A DNA stretch of 64,000 bases from Streptomyces sp. NBC_01551. Its GTDB lineage: Bacteria > Actinomycetota > Actinomycetes > Streptomycetales > Streptomycetaceae. Of the stretch, positions 54,002-63,057 are shown one piece after another (the stretch's first letter is position 1; each line of letters starts with the position of its first letter). Below the pieces are notes generated by a model. The model saw only the letters and a list, made by a program, of their open reading frames with translations, did not search any database and had not been told where the DNA came from. A program made the position numbers and the translations under genes. The stretch lies in the NCBI RefSeq assembly GCF_026339935.1, contig NZ_JAPEPX010000001.1, positions 6,475,501-6,539,500 on the forward strand, in the 5' to 3' direction.

Positions 54002-54832
54002 GTGAGCCGGCCGGCGTCCACCGTTCTGCAGCAGGAGATCGCCCGGGAACTCGAGGTGTCGGAGGCCTTCGACGCCCAGCGGGAGATCGAGCGCCGGGTG
54101 GCCTTCCTGACGGAACGGCTCACCTCCACCGGCCTGCGCTCCCTGGTGCTCGGGATCAGCGGGGGAGTGGACTCCACCACGGCGGGACGGCTCTGCCAGC
54201 TCGCCGTGGAACGGGCCCGCGAGGCCGGCCACGAGGCGACCTTCTACGCGATGCGGCTGCCCTACGGCGTCCAGGCCGACGAGCGCGACGCCCAGCTCGC
54301 CCTGGGCTTCATCCAGGCGGACCGGGTACTGACCGTGGACGTCAAGCCCGCCAGCGACGCCGCGCTGGAGGCCGCGCTCGCAGGCGGCACCGTCTTCCGG
54401 GACGCCCACCACCAGGACTTCGTCCAGGGCAACATCAAGGCCCGCCAGCGCATGATCGCCCAGTACGCGGTGGCCGGCGCCCACGACGGCCTGGTCGTCG
54501 GCACCGACCACGCGGCCGAGGCGGTCTCCGGCTTCTTCACGAAGTTCGGCGACGGCGCGGCCGACCTGGTCCCCCTCACCGGTCTGACCAAGCGCCGGGT
54601 CCGCGCCGTGGCCGACCTCCTGGGAGCCCCGGCCGAACTGGTCTGGAAGACCCCGACGGCCGACCTGGAGACCCTGGCCCCGGGCAAGGCCGACGAAGAC
54701 GCCCTCGGCGTCACCTACGACGACATCGACGACTTCCTGGAGGGCAAGCCGGTCGACGAGCGCGCCTTCGACACGATCGTCCGCCGCTACCACCTCACGG
54801 AGCACAAGCGCCGGCTCCCGATCGCCCCGTAA
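54002..54832 (+). CDS. nadE: Ammonia-dependent NAD+ synthetase
   Basis: 276 residues from GTG 54002, with GAGGAG upstream. The ATP pyrophosphatase P-loop is LGISGGVDSTTAGRL (SGGVDS at 53-58). RLPYGVQADERDAQLAL, GNIKARQRMIAQYAVAG, GTDHAAEAVSGFFTKFGDGAADLVPL and WKTPTADLETLAPGKADEDALGVTYDDID match E. coli NadE closely. It amidates nicotinic acid adenine dinucleotide to NAD+ using ammonia; the glutaminase domain of the long actinobacterial NadE is absent. It adjoins an island with an NAD+-consuming RES enzyme. Confidence 0.95.
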   Translation: MSRPASTVLQQEIARELEVSEAFDAQREIERRVAFLTERLTSTGLRSLVLGISGGVDSTTAGRLCQLAVERAREAGHEATFYAMRLPYGVQADERDAQLALGFIQADRVLTVDVKPASDAALEAALAGGTVFRDAHHQDFVQGNIKARQRMIAQYAVAGAHDGLVVGTDHAAEAVSGFFTKFGDGAADLVPLTGLTKRRVRAVADLLGAPAELVWKTPTADLETLAPGKADEDALGVTYDDIDDFLEGKPVDERAFDTIVRRYHLTEHKRRLPIAP

Positions 54833-54877
54833 GGCGGCCCGACGCCGGAGGGCGTGGGCGGTGGCCGGCCGCGGGAG

Positions 54878-55249
54878 CTAGCTCCCGCGGGGCTTGGTCT
54901 GCTGGACCGCCCAGCCGTTGCCGTCCGGGTCGGAGAAGTAGACGAACGAGCCCCAGGGCATGTCGATGATCTCGGTGACCTCGATGCCCCGCCCCTTGAG
55001 GTCGGCGTACGCCTCCTCGATGTCCGTGACCACGACCTGCATGTTGTCCAGGGAGCCCGGGGTCATCCGGGTGAGGCCCTTGCCGAGGGCGATCGAGCAG
55101 GCCGACCCGGGCGGGGTCAGCTGGACGAAGCGGACGTCCTCGCTCACCGTCACGTCGTGATCGGCATTGAAGCCGACCCGTTCGTAGAAGGCCTTTGCCC
55201 GGTCGACATCGGTGACCGGGACGGCTACCAGCTCCAGCTTGATGTCCAT
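54878..55249 (-). CDS. VOC-family protein
   Basis: 123 residues from ATG 55249, preceded by GGAG. LELVAVPVTDVDRAKAFYERVGFNADHDVTVSEDVRFVQLTPPGSACSIALGKG and MQVVVTDIEEAYADLKGRGIEVTEIIDMPWGSFVYFSDPDGNGWAVQQ are the two VOC half-motifs. The C-terminal Glu metal ligand is replaced by Gln, so a metal-independent binding role is possible. Substrate unknown. Confidence 0.88.
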   Translation of the reverse strand: MDIKLELVAVPVTDVDRAKAFYERVGFNADHDVTVSEDVRFVQLTPPGSACSIALGKGLTRMTPGSLDNMQVVVTDIEEAYADLKGRGIEVTEIIDMPWGSFVYFSDPDGNGWAVQQTKPRGS

Positions 55250-55298
55250 CGCCCACTCCAAGATCGTCAGGGGCCCGAGGGGACGGGCCCGTCGGCCA

Positions 55299-57248
55299 TC
55301 ATGCTCCCGTTGCCCGGGTCGCGCCGCCCGGCGCGGCGGCCTCGGCGGCTTTGGCGGCTTCGGCGCTGTCGGCCCCGTCCGCCGCCGCGAACTGGGTCCG
55401 GTACAGCTCCTCGTACCGGCCGCCCGCCGCCAGCAGCTCCGGGTGCGTGCCCCGCTCCACGATCCGGCCGTCCTCGACCACCAGGATCAGATCCGCCGCC
55501 TGTACGGTCGACAGCCGGTGCGCGATCACCACGGCCGTCCGGCCGGAGAGCGCCTCGGCCAGCGCCTCCTGCACCGCCGCCTCGGAGGTGGAGTCCAGGT
55601 GGGCGGTGGCCTCGTCGAGGATCACCACCCGCTGCCGGGCCAGCAGCAGCCGGGCGATCGTCAGGCGCTGCCGCTCCCCGCCCGACAGCCGGTACCCGCG
55701 CTCGCCGACCACCGTGTCCAGCCCGTCCGGCAGCGAGGCCACGAGGCCGTCCAGCCGGGACCGGCGCAGGGCCTCCCAGATCTCGGCCTCGTCCGCCCCG
55801 GGCCGGGCCAGCAGCAGGTTCGCCCGTACCGACTCGTGGAACAGGTGCCCGTCCTGCGTCACCATGCCCAGCGTCTCCCGGATGGATTCCGCCGTCAGGT
55901 CCCGTACGTCGATCCCGCCCAGCCGGACCGCGCCCGCGTCCGCGTCGTACAGCCTCGGCAGCAGCTGGGCGATCGTGGACTTGCCGGCCCCGGACGAGCC
56001 GACCAGGGCGATCATCTGCCCGGGCTCGGCGCGGAACGAGACGTCGTGCAGCACCGGCGTCCCGCCCCGCGTGTCCAGCGTGGCGACCTCCTCCAGCGAG
56101 GCCAGCGAGACCTTGTCGGCGGACGGGTAGCCGAAGGAGACCCCGTCGAACTCCACCGTCACCGGCCCGTCCGGCACCCGCCGCGCGTCGGGCTTCTGGG
56201 CGATCAGCGGCTTCAGGTCGAGGACCTCGAAGACCCGCTCGAAGCTCACCAGCGCGCTCATCATCTCCACCCGCGCGCCGGCCAGCGCCGTCAGCGGCGC
56301 GTAAAGCCGGGTCAGCAGCAGGGCGAGCGCGACGACGGCCCCGGCGTCCAGGGAGCCGCGCAGGGCGAAGTACCCGCCCAGGCCGTAGACGAGGGCCAGG
56401 GCCAGGGCGGAGACCAGGGTGAGCGCGGTGATGAAGGCCGACTGGGCCATCGCCGTGCGGATCCCGATGTCCCGCACCCGGGCCGCCCGGGCCGCGAACT
56501 CGGCGGACTCGTCGGCCGGCCGCCCGAACAGCTTGACCAAGGTGGCGCCCGGCGCCGAGAACCGCTCCGTCATCTGGGTCCCCATCGCGGAGTTCAGCGC
56601 CGCCGCCTCGCGCTGCATCGCGGCCATCCGCACGCCCATCCGCCGGGCCGGAAGGACGAAGACCGGCAGCAGGACGAGGGCCAGCACCGTGATCTGCCAG
56701 GAGATGCTCAGCATCACGGCGAGCGTCAGCAGCAGCGTCACCGTGTTGGCGACCACCCCCGACAGGGTGTTGCTGAAGGCCCGCTGCGCGCCGATGACGT
56801 CGTTGTTGAGGCGGCTGACCAGCGCCCCGGTCCGGGTCCGGGTGAAGAACGCCACCGGCATCCGCTGCACGTGGTCGAAGACGGCCGTCCGCAGATCCAG
56901 GATCAGACCCTCACCGAGGGTGGCGGACAGCCTGCGGGCCACCAGGCCGATCCCCGCCTCGGCGACCGCGATCACCGCGATCAGCAGCGCGAGCCGGGTC
57001 ACCGTACCGGTCTCCCGGCCGTCGACGATCGCGGTGACGACCCGGCTGGCCAGCACCGGGGTGGCCACCGCCAGGAGCGCGGTCACCACGCTGAGCAGCA
57101 GGAAGAGGGCGAGGCCGCGGCGGTGCGGCCGGGCGAAGGCGGCGACCCGGCGCAGGCTCGCCCGGGAGAGCGGGTGCGGGCCCTGCCGGGCGTTGATCGC
57201 GTTGTGGAGCGAGGTCCACGCGGTGACTTCCATGTCCATGGCCCGCAC
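55299..57248 (-). CDS. ABC exporter, fused permease and ATPase (multidrug type)
   Basis: 649 residues from GTG 57248, with GAGGT upstream. Six transmembrane helices span residues 40-330 (LALFLLLSVVTALLAVATPVLASRVV, LALLIAVIAVAEAGIGLVA, FSNTLSGVVANTVTLLLTLAVMLSISWQITVLALVLLPVFVLPA and others). The ATPase has Walker A GSSGAGKST, Q-loop MVTQDGHLFHESVRANLLLARP, signature LSGGERQR, Walker B VVILDEATAHLD and switch HRLSTV. It would act as a homodimer, or with a partner encoded elsewhere, exporting lipids or drugs. Confidence 0.94.
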   Translation of the reverse strand: MRAMDMEVTAWTSLHNAINARQGPHPLSRASLRRVAAFARPHRRGLALFLLLSVVTALLAVATPVLASRVVTAIVDGRETGTVTRLALLIAVIAVAEAGIGLVARRLSATLGEGLILDLRTAVFDHVQRMPVAFFTRTRTGALVSRLNNDVIGAQRAFSNTLSGVVANTVTLLLTLAVMLSISWQITVLALVLLPVFVLPARRMGVRMAAMQREAAALNSAMGTQMTERFSAPGATLVKLFGRPADESAEFAARAARVRDIGIRTAMAQSAFITALTLVSALALALVYGLGGYFALRGSLDAGAVVALALLLTRLYAPLTALAGARVEMMSALVSFERVFEVLDLKPLIAQKPDARRVPDGPVTVEFDGVSFGYPSADKVSLASLEEVATLDTRGGTPVLHDVSFRAEPGQMIALVGSSGAGKSTIAQLLPRLYDADAGAVRLGGIDVRDLTAESIRETLGMVTQDGHLFHESVRANLLLARPGADEAEIWEALRRSRLDGLVASLPDGLDTVVGERGYRLSGGERQRLTIARLLLARQRVVILDEATAHLDSTSEAAVQEALAEALSGRTAVVIAHRLSTVQAADLILVVEDGRIVERGTHPELLAAGGRYEELYRTQFAAADGADSAEAAKAAEAAAPGGATRATGA

Positions 57249-57378
57249 GCTATGACCTCAACCAAACCTGAGGTCAAGGGTTCGCCCGAACGGGAACCTC
57301 CGGGACCTCCAACTCCCGCTCGTACGAGCGATGTTCGATGCCTCCTCCATTGTCGGTGCCCGGTGGCATCATCGGTCC

Positions 57379-59418
57379 ATGACGCAGGGATCAGAGTCCA
57401 CCCGCTCCGGCTCACGCACCACCGACAGCGTCCTCGACCGGTTCGAGCGGCTGGCCCGGGACGCCCCGGAGGCCTACGCGCTCATCGCCGGCCCCGCCAG
57501 CCTCACCTACGGGCAACTCGACGCGCGCGCAAACCAGTTGGCCCACCATCTGCTCGCCGCCGGACTGCCGCCCGGCGGCCTCGTCGCCCTCGGCACGGCC
57601 CGGCAGAGCGAACTCGTCGTCGCCCTCCTCGGCATCCTCAAGGCCGGCGGCCACGGCGCGGTCGTCGACGTCGAATCCGGCGTGGGCCAGCGGCAACTCG
57701 CCCACCTGGAGCCCTTCGCCGTGCTCACGCACGCCGCGCACCACCCCCGGCTGGACGACGGCCGCGGCCTGCGCTTCATCCGCCTCGACGCGGAAGCCGC
57801 CGCCATCGCCGCCCACCCGGCCGACCCGCCCGCCCGCGAGCCCGGGCTGCTCGCGCTGCGCACGCTCACCGGCGGCCCCGAACCCCGCTCCGTCGCCCTC
57901 ACCCACGACACACTGCTCGACGCCTTCGAAGGCTGGTCCGAGGTGGCGCGGCTGACCCCGGCCGACCGCCACCTGATCACCGCCGGGCCGGACGCCACCG
58001 CCTTCGCCACCGGCTGGACCCGGGCCCTGTGCTCCGGTGGCGCCCTCGTGCTGCCCGAGCGCGGGCCCTGGACGGCCGGCGCGATCCGCCGCGCCGTCGA
58101 GACCGAGCAGGTCACCGTCGTCCACACCGATCCCGGCGGCGCCACCCAGCTGCTCGCCCGCGACGCCGGGGCGGTCGCCGCGCGTGAACTGCGCAAGCCC
58201 GACGCGGCCCTGAGACACCTGCGGCTGGTCACCGTCACCGGCGACCGCCTCTTCCTCGACGAGCAGGCCGACCTCCAGTCCCGGCTCCGGGCCGGAGCCC
58301 GCGTGCTGGGCGTCTACGGACTCGCCGAAACCGCCGGCACCGGCACCTGGTTCGACCTGGCGCAACTGCCCGCCCCGCAGGACGACCCCGAGCGGCGCGC
58401 GCTCATCGGTACCCCCTTCCCGGGCTTCCGCGCGGACCTCCGCGACGGCCAGATATGCCTGACCCCGCCCGGCGCCAAGGACGCGATCCCCACCGGGGAC
58501 CTCGGCGTGCTCCGCCCGGACGGGCTCCTGGAGTTCGCGGGCCGCCGGCGCGACCGGCTCACCCTCGACACCGGCGAGTCCTTCGACCCGCACCCCGTCG
58601 AAGCGATGATCCGCACCCACCCGGGCATCGGCGGCGCCGTTCTGCGCATGGTCCGCGTCCCCGGCACCACGCGGGCGTCACGGCTGATCGCCTACGTCGC
58701 CCCACCGCCCGGCGCGCCGTCCCGCGTCCCCGCCCCGGACCCGGCGGACTCGCTGCCCGAGCTCGACGGGCTGCGCGAACACCTGAAGGGGAGGCTGCCC
58801 GGCCAGTGGGTCCCGCGCGAACTGATCCGGATGCGCTCCCTGCCCCGCAACCGGGCCGGCCAGGAGAACCGCAACGCCATGCCGCTGCCGCCGCGGCTCA
58901 CCGACCCGGTGGACGTCGCCCGCGGCCGGGGCAAGGGTGCGGGCAAGTACACGAGCCCGCCCGCCGACCCCACGGTCCTCGTGCTGATCGGGATCTTCTG
59001 GGGCGCCGTCGCGGCCGTCGCGGCCGGATTCCTCTTCTTCATCCTCTCGAAGATCTTCTGGCCCGGCGCGACCGACCTCGCCGGCGTGCCGAGCCCCTGG
59101 GCGTTCCTGTTCTTCGTGCTCTACCTGTTCGAGGGGGCCGCCTTCGCCGCCGGAATCGCGTTCCTCGTGTGGGGCCGCGCCCCGATGCGGCGCCAGGGCC
59201 GCCCCCCAGGGGCCACGACGGCCGCGCACCTGGCGGCGGTCTACCTGCTCGTCGCCTGGTGGCCGCAGGACAACTTCTACCGGCTCGCCGCCAAACAGGA
59301 CTGGCCGGTCCAGGCCGCCCTCGTCTACACCTTCAACATCCCCCTGATGATCGCGGGAGCCGTCGTGGCCTACTACCTCACCCTCAAGCCGGTCTCCCCG
59401 TTCGACTTCGACGACTGA
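57379..59418 (+). CDS. Degenerate adenylation-domain (AMP-binding) protein with C-terminal membrane domain
   Basis: 679 residues from ATG 57379. Residues 20-500 follow the nonribosomal peptide synthetase/acyl-CoA ligase fold: YGQLDARANQLAHHLLAAGL, LLGILKAGGHGAVVD, GVYGLAETAGTGTWFDL, IPTGDLGVLRPDGLLEFAGRRRDRL. The phosphate-binding Ser/Thr/Gly-Lys loop is reduced to LTGGPEPRSVALTH. The A10 lysine is replaced (NRAGQENRNAM), so normal adenylation is doubtful. Four hydrophobic helices follow (VLVLIGIFWGAVAAVAAGFLFFIL and others). No carrier-protein domain. Its end overlaps the opposite-strand gene by 35 bp. Confidence 0.85.
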   Translation: MTQGSESTRSGSRTTDSVLDRFERLARDAPEAYALIAGPASLTYGQLDARANQLAHHLLAAGLPPGGLVALGTARQSELVVALLGILKAGGHGAVVDVESGVGQRQLAHLEPFAVLTHAAHHPRLDDGRGLRFIRLDAEAAAIAAHPADPPAREPGLLALRTLTGGPEPRSVALTHDTLLDAFEGWSEVARLTPADRHLITAGPDATAFATGWTRALCSGGALVLPERGPWTAGAIRRAVETEQVTVVHTDPGGATQLLARDAGAVAARELRKPDAALRHLRLVTVTGDRLFLDEQADLQSRLRAGARVLGVYGLAETAGTGTWFDLAQLPAPQDDPERRALIGTPFPGFRADLRDGQICLTPPGAKDAIPTGDLGVLRPDGLLEFAGRRRDRLTLDTGESFDPHPVEAMIRTHPGIGGAVLRMVRVPGTTRASRLIAYVAPPPGAPSRVPAPDPADSLPELDGLREHLKGRLPGQWVPRELIRMRSLPRNRAGQENRNAMPLPPRLTDPVDVARGRGKGAGKYTSPPADPTVLVLIGIFWGAVAAVAAGFLFFILSKIFWPGATDLAGVPSPWAFLFFVLYLFEGAAFAAGIAFLVWGRAPMRRQGRPPGATTAAHLAAVYLLVAWWPQDNFYRLAAKQDWPVQAALVYTFNIPLMIAGAVVAYYLTLKPVSPFDFDD

Positions 59419-61210
59419 GCCACCGCCGGGCGGGCGGCTCCGGCCGCTCCGGCCACCGCTCCCGCGCGAACCCCGCCACGGCCCCGAGGGCCCCTGCCCG
59501 TACCAGTGCCTCGGCCGCGTCCAGCGCTTCCACGCCGCGCGCGGCCACCAGCACGCCCAGCCAGGGCTCCGGTGCGAAGGCCGCCGTCGGGATCGCCGGC
59601 ACGAACACCGCCCCGAGCGCGGCGCAGCGTCCGGCCAGGTCCGAGCACAGCTCCTCCAGCTGCGCCTCGGGCAGCCTGGCCCCCAGCTCCACCCGGTCCA
59701 CCGTCCGTACGAAGTGCCCCGCGCCCCGCAGCGCGTCCAGCCGGGCCGCCACCATGAACGCGACGGACGGCCCGGTCAGGCGCAGGTTCGTCTCGGTCGG
59801 CGCGAGCCGCCCCGCCGCGTCGGCCACGAAGTCCACGTCGAACCAGCCCCGGTAGCCGCCGGCCGCCAGCTCCCGGCCCACCGCCTCTCCGAACGCCAGG
59901 AGCGACTTCTCCGCCCACCCGGGCACCACCCCGGGGCCCACCGTCGCGCCCCGGTACCCGGCCCCGGCCACCTCCATCACCGCCCCGCCGACCTCGTGGA
60001 CGCGGCCCGCCCCGTCCACGAACCCGTCGTACGTCAGGTCCCGCGGCGCGTCCGACCCCGCCGGGCCCGCCACGTACTCCTCCACCAGCAGCGGCCCGCG
60101 CGGGAAGGCGCGCAGCACCGCCCGGGCCCCTCCCGCCTCCCGGACCCGCTCGGGCGTCACCACCGCGGTCCCCGAACCCCCGACGCCGTGGCGCGACTTC
60201 AACACCGTGCTCTGCCCGGCCCGCGCCCGCGCGGCCAGCAGCCGCACCGCCGCCCGCCGGGTGTCGGCCCGCCACTGCGCGGGGAGGACGATCCCCGGGT
60301 GCCCGCCGCCGTCGAGGATCCGGCCGAACAGGGCGTGCGCCGCGGACTTGGACTCGTAGCGCAGGTCACGCGGCCGCCAGGGCAGGCCCGCCAGCCGCGC
60401 GAACGGCTCGGTGCGCCCCCACGGTACGAGGGGCAGCCCGGCCCCCGTCACCTGCGCGGCCAGCGCCGGCCGGGCCCGGACGGCGTCCGACAACGCGCGG
60501 CCGCCCTCCGCCAGCCCGTCGTAGACCTCGGGCCCCTCCCACTCCAGTGCCCGCCCCACCCGCCGGACCCAGCTGTCCGGCACCACCCCGGGCAGTACGA
60601 GGACAGCCGGTTCGGGGCTGTAGAACGCGGCCAGGCAGGCGTAGTGGTGCGCGGCCCGCTGCTCCCGGTCCAGCGAGGCGTCCGCGAACTGGGCGTTGAA
60701 CTCCGCGACGTTGCCCACGTGCACGGCGCGGCCGCCACCGGTCCACGCCCGCGCCCAGCCGGCCAGCGGGACGGGCGCCACCTCGAACCGGACGAGGTCG
60801 CTCCCGGTGGCCTCGGCCGACGGCACCGCGCCCATCGCCCGGTAGAACCCGGCCGCGTGCGGATCCGAGTCGACGACCAGCTCGCGGAAGCCCAGTTCCG
60901 CCGCCCGGCGCACCGCGTCCCGGTACAGGAGCCGCCCTACGCCCCGGCCGATCGCCGCCGGTTCCACGAACAGCAGCCCGAGCTCGCCCCGGGGCGCGCG
61001 GCCCTCCAGGGACGCGAGGCCGAGCACCGCCCCGTCCGCGTCCTCGGCCACCACGATCCGCCGGGCCGTCACCTCGGCGGCCCGGATCCGCAACTCCTGC
61101 GCGCAAGCGGCCAGGAACTCCGCGCCGTACCCCCAGTACGCCTTGGAGCGCCTCACGAGCCCGGTCAAGGCCTCCGCCTCGTCGGGTCGCGCGGCTCTGA
61201 CCTTTGCCAT
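59384..61210 (-). CDS. GNAT acetyltransferase fused to an ATP-grasp ligase
   Basis: 608 residues from ATG 61210, with GGGGAGG upstream. Residues 1-150 are a GNAT domain with the acetyl-CoA loop GLLFVEPAAIGRGVGRLLYRDAVRRA. A 130-residue linker domain (NVAEFNAQFADASLDREQRAAHHYACLAAFYSPEPAVLVLPGV, pre-ATP-grasp-like) leads to an ATP-grasp region with STVLKSRHGVGGSGTAVV (nucleotide-binding Lys), GPLLVEEYVAG, and metal ligands in WFDVDFVADAAGRLAPTETNLRLTGPS. It may form a peptide or amide bond and acetylate the product. Product unknown. Confidence 0.87.
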   Translation of the reverse strand: MAKVRAARPDEAEALTGLVRRSKAYWGYGAEFLAACAQELRIRAAEVTARRIVVAEDADGAVLGLASLEGRAPRGELGLLFVEPAAIGRGVGRLLYRDAVRRAAELGFRELVVDSDPHAAGFYRAMGAVPSAEATGSDLVRFEVAPVPLAGWARAWTGGGRAVHVGNVAEFNAQFADASLDREQRAAHHYACLAAFYSPEPAVLVLPGVVPDSWVRRVGRALEWEGPEVYDGLAEGGRALSDAVRARPALAAQVTGAGLPLVPWGRTEPFARLAGLPWRPRDLRYESKSAAHALFGRILDGGGHPGIVLPAQWRADTRRAAVRLLAARARAGQSTVLKSRHGVGGSGTAVVTPERVREAGGARAVLRAFPRGPLLVEEYVAGPAGSDAPRDLTYDGFVDGAGRVHEVGGAVMEVAGAGYRGATVGPGVVPGWAEKSLLAFGEAVGRELAAGGYRGWFDVDFVADAAGRLAPTETNLRLTGPSVAFMVAARLDALRGAGHFVRTVDRVELGARLPEAQLEELCSDLAGRCAALGAVFVPAIPTAAFAPEPWLGVLVAARGVEALDAAEALVRAGALGAVAGFARERWPERPEPPARRWLSRRSRTGRPA

Positions 61211-61313
61211 GTCCTGACCTCCCCATGGTCCGCCGCAAGGCTGTGCGATAGATTCGGCCAGCCTCACAGCAGCACCTCACGTACGTCCACCCCCGCGGAG
61301 ACAGGCTTCCCCC

Positions 61314-61736
61314 ATGAGCGACATCATCAACGGACTCGGCCGCACCAGCGCGTTCGGCGCCCTCGGCCTGGTCCTGCTGATCCTCGGCATCGTCCTGGTG
61401 GACGTGCTGACGCCCGGGAAACTGCCGAAGCAGATTTGGGAGGACCGCAACCGCAACGCGGCCACCCTGCTCAGCTCCGCGCTCCTCGGCATCGGCGGCA
61501 TCGTCTTCACCTCGATCTGGACGACGTACGACGACTTCGGCAAGGGCCTGCTGTCCACGGCGGCGTTCGGGCTGCTCGGCCTGATCCTGATGGCGGTGGC
61601 CTTCCTGGTGCTGGACTGGGTGACCCCCGGCAAGCTGGGCGCCATCGTGGTGGACCCGGAGCCGCACCCGGCGGTCTGGGTCTCCGCCGCCTGCAACCTG
61701 GCCGTCGCCGCCATCGTCGCGGCCTCGATCGCCTGA
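61314..61736 (+). CDS. DUF350-family membrane protein
   Basis: 140 residues with four transmembrane helices (ALGLVLLILGIVLVDVLTP, AATLLSSALLGIGGIVFTSIW, TAAFGLLGLILMAVAFLVLDWVTP, SAACNLAVAAIVAASIA). The paired DxxTPGKL motifs (DVLTPGKLPKQI and DWVTPGKLGAIV) mark the internally duplicated DUF350 fold. DUF350 proteins are often encoded with ATP-grasp glutathionylspermidine-synthase-like enzymes; here an ATP-grasp gene lies divergently 103 bp away. Function unknown. Confidence 0.88.
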   Translation: MSDIINGLGRTSAFGALGLVLLILGIVLVDVLTPGKLPKQIWEDRNRNAATLLSSALLGIGGIVFTSIWTTYDDFGKGLLSTAAFGLLGLILMAVAFLVLDWVTPGKLGAIVVDPEPHPAVWVSAACNLAVAAIVAASIA

Positions 61737-61767
61737 CGACGCGCGCGCGTTCCACCGCGCCCGCACC

Positions 61768-61804
61768 ACGAGAGCGCCGCTCCCCCGGGGAGCGGCGCTC
61801 TCGT
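61768..61804. terminator. Long perfect hairpin terminator
   Basis: An 18-base arm starting ACGAGAGCGCC at 61768 pairs perfectly with the arm ending GGCGCTCTCGT at 61804, with almost no loop. It lies between the convergent DUF350 and acyltransferase genes and can serve both. Confidence 0.9.
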
Positions 61805-61836
61805 CTCGTATCACCGCTCCTCGAAGCCGCCCGCCG

Positions 61837-63057
61837 CTACGCCAGACCCAGCGCGAACACCGCGAACCCCGCCGCCAGCAGCCCCGCCAGGGTCCGCCGC
61901 ACCGCCGGGCTCCCGCGCCCCGCCGCCGGCGCGCTCTCGAACCGGCGCGCGTACCGGGCGATGCCCACCAGCAGCGCCGCGAACACCGGCAGCCACGCCA
62001 GCCGCACCGCGATCCAGCCCAGGCTGTCCGGGGCCGCCGTCAGCCCCGCCACCTCACCCACGAACGAGCCGGGAACCGCGGCCGCCAGCAGCGCCGTCTG
62101 GTGCCAGCACAGGATCGTCATGGCGCACAGGTTGACCACGACCACCGGCGCCCACAGCGCCGGCCGGGCCAGCAGCGCCGCCAGCCGGTCCCGCAGCAGG
62201 ACCGCCGCCCCCGACTGCGCCGCCGCCAGCGCCAGGACCAGCAGCGACGGCGGGTGCGAGTTCGTGCGCACCTCACCCGGCACGCCCACCATCGACGCCG
62301 GGTAGTGGAACACCAGCAGCAGTACCGCGAACAGCGCCGCCCCGCCCGCCAGCAGCAGCCAGGCCCCGCGCCGCCCCATCCGCCGCTCGCCCCACGCAAC
62401 GCCCAGCTGGTACGCGAACAGCCACCCCGGCAGCACGTTCACCACGGCCAGCCAGCCCGGCACCGAGTCGGCGAACGGCCCGTAGCGCAGGAAGTCCACC
62501 ACGGCGACCGCCCCCAGCAGCGGGGCCGCCGCCCAGCCGCCCAGCCGGCGTGCCGCCCGTACGCAGTACGGGGTCAGCGCCGTGACCACCACGTACACCC
62601 CGACGAACCACAGCGGCTGGACCACCAGCTTCGCCCCGGTCCGCAGCGTGACCTCCGGCACCCCGGCCGCGTGCAGCACCGGCGCCGCCAGCGCCCACAC
62701 CGCCGTGACCCCGAGCACCGGCCGCCCCAACCGGACGATCCGGCCCTTCAGCCAGGCCCCGGCGGAACCCGTACGCCGGTGGTAGGAGCCCACCGACGCG
62801 TATCCGCCCACGAGGAAGAAGACGCCTAGCATCTGGAGCAGCCAACTGGCCGGCGCCAGGCCCCCGAACGAGGACAGCGGGCTGGCGTTGTGCAAGGCGC
62901 CCTCGGAGTCCAGGGTGAACCCGCCGAGCAGCCAGTGCCCGGTCGGCACGGCCAGCAGCGCGAGGGCGCGCAGACCGTCGACCGCCCGGTCGCGGTGGGC
63001 GGGGGTCTGCCGCTCGATCCGCTCCGCGGTCGCCTTGAGCAGCGTCATCGTGCTCAT
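61837..63057 (-). CDS. Membrane acyltransferase (acyltransferase-3 family)
   Basis: 406 residues from ATG 63057, overlapping the upstream stop as ATGA. RDRAVDGLRALALLAVPTGHWLLGGF carries the family's N-terminal R-x-DGLRALA and the His in helix 1. About ten transmembrane helices follow (LQMLGVFFLVGGYASVGSYHRR, PLWFVGVYVVVTALTPYCVRA, WLAVVNVLPGWLFAYQLGVAWG). It probably transfers acetyl or another acyl group to an extracellular sugar or lipid. Co-translation with an alpha/beta hydrolase suggests that both act on one metabolite or the envelope. Confidence 0.9.
   Translation of the reverse strand: MSTMTLLKATAERIERQTPAHRDRAVDGLRALALLAVPTGHWLLGGFTLDSEGALHNASPLSSFGGLAPASWLLQMLGVFFLVGGYASVGSYHRRTGSAGAWLKGRIVRLGRPVLGVTAVWALAAPVLHAAGVPEVTLRTGAKLVVQPLWFVGVYVVVTALTPYCVRAARRLGGWAAAPLLGAVAVVDFLRYGPFADSVPGWLAVVNVLPGWLFAYQLGVAWGERRMGRRGAWLLLAGGAALFAVLLLVFHYPASMVGVPGEVRTNSHPPSLLVLALAAAQSGAAVLLRDRLAALLARPALWAPVVVVNLCAMTILCWHQTALLAAAVPGSFVGEVAGLTAAPDSLGWIAVRLAWLPVFAALLVGIARYARRFESAPAAGRGSPAVRRTLAGLLAAGFAVFALGLA

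Noticed and set aside
57379-59418. Nonribosomal peptide synthetase gene cluster
   Set aside because: There is no carrier protein, condensation domain or thioesterase, and the adenylation core motifs are degraded.
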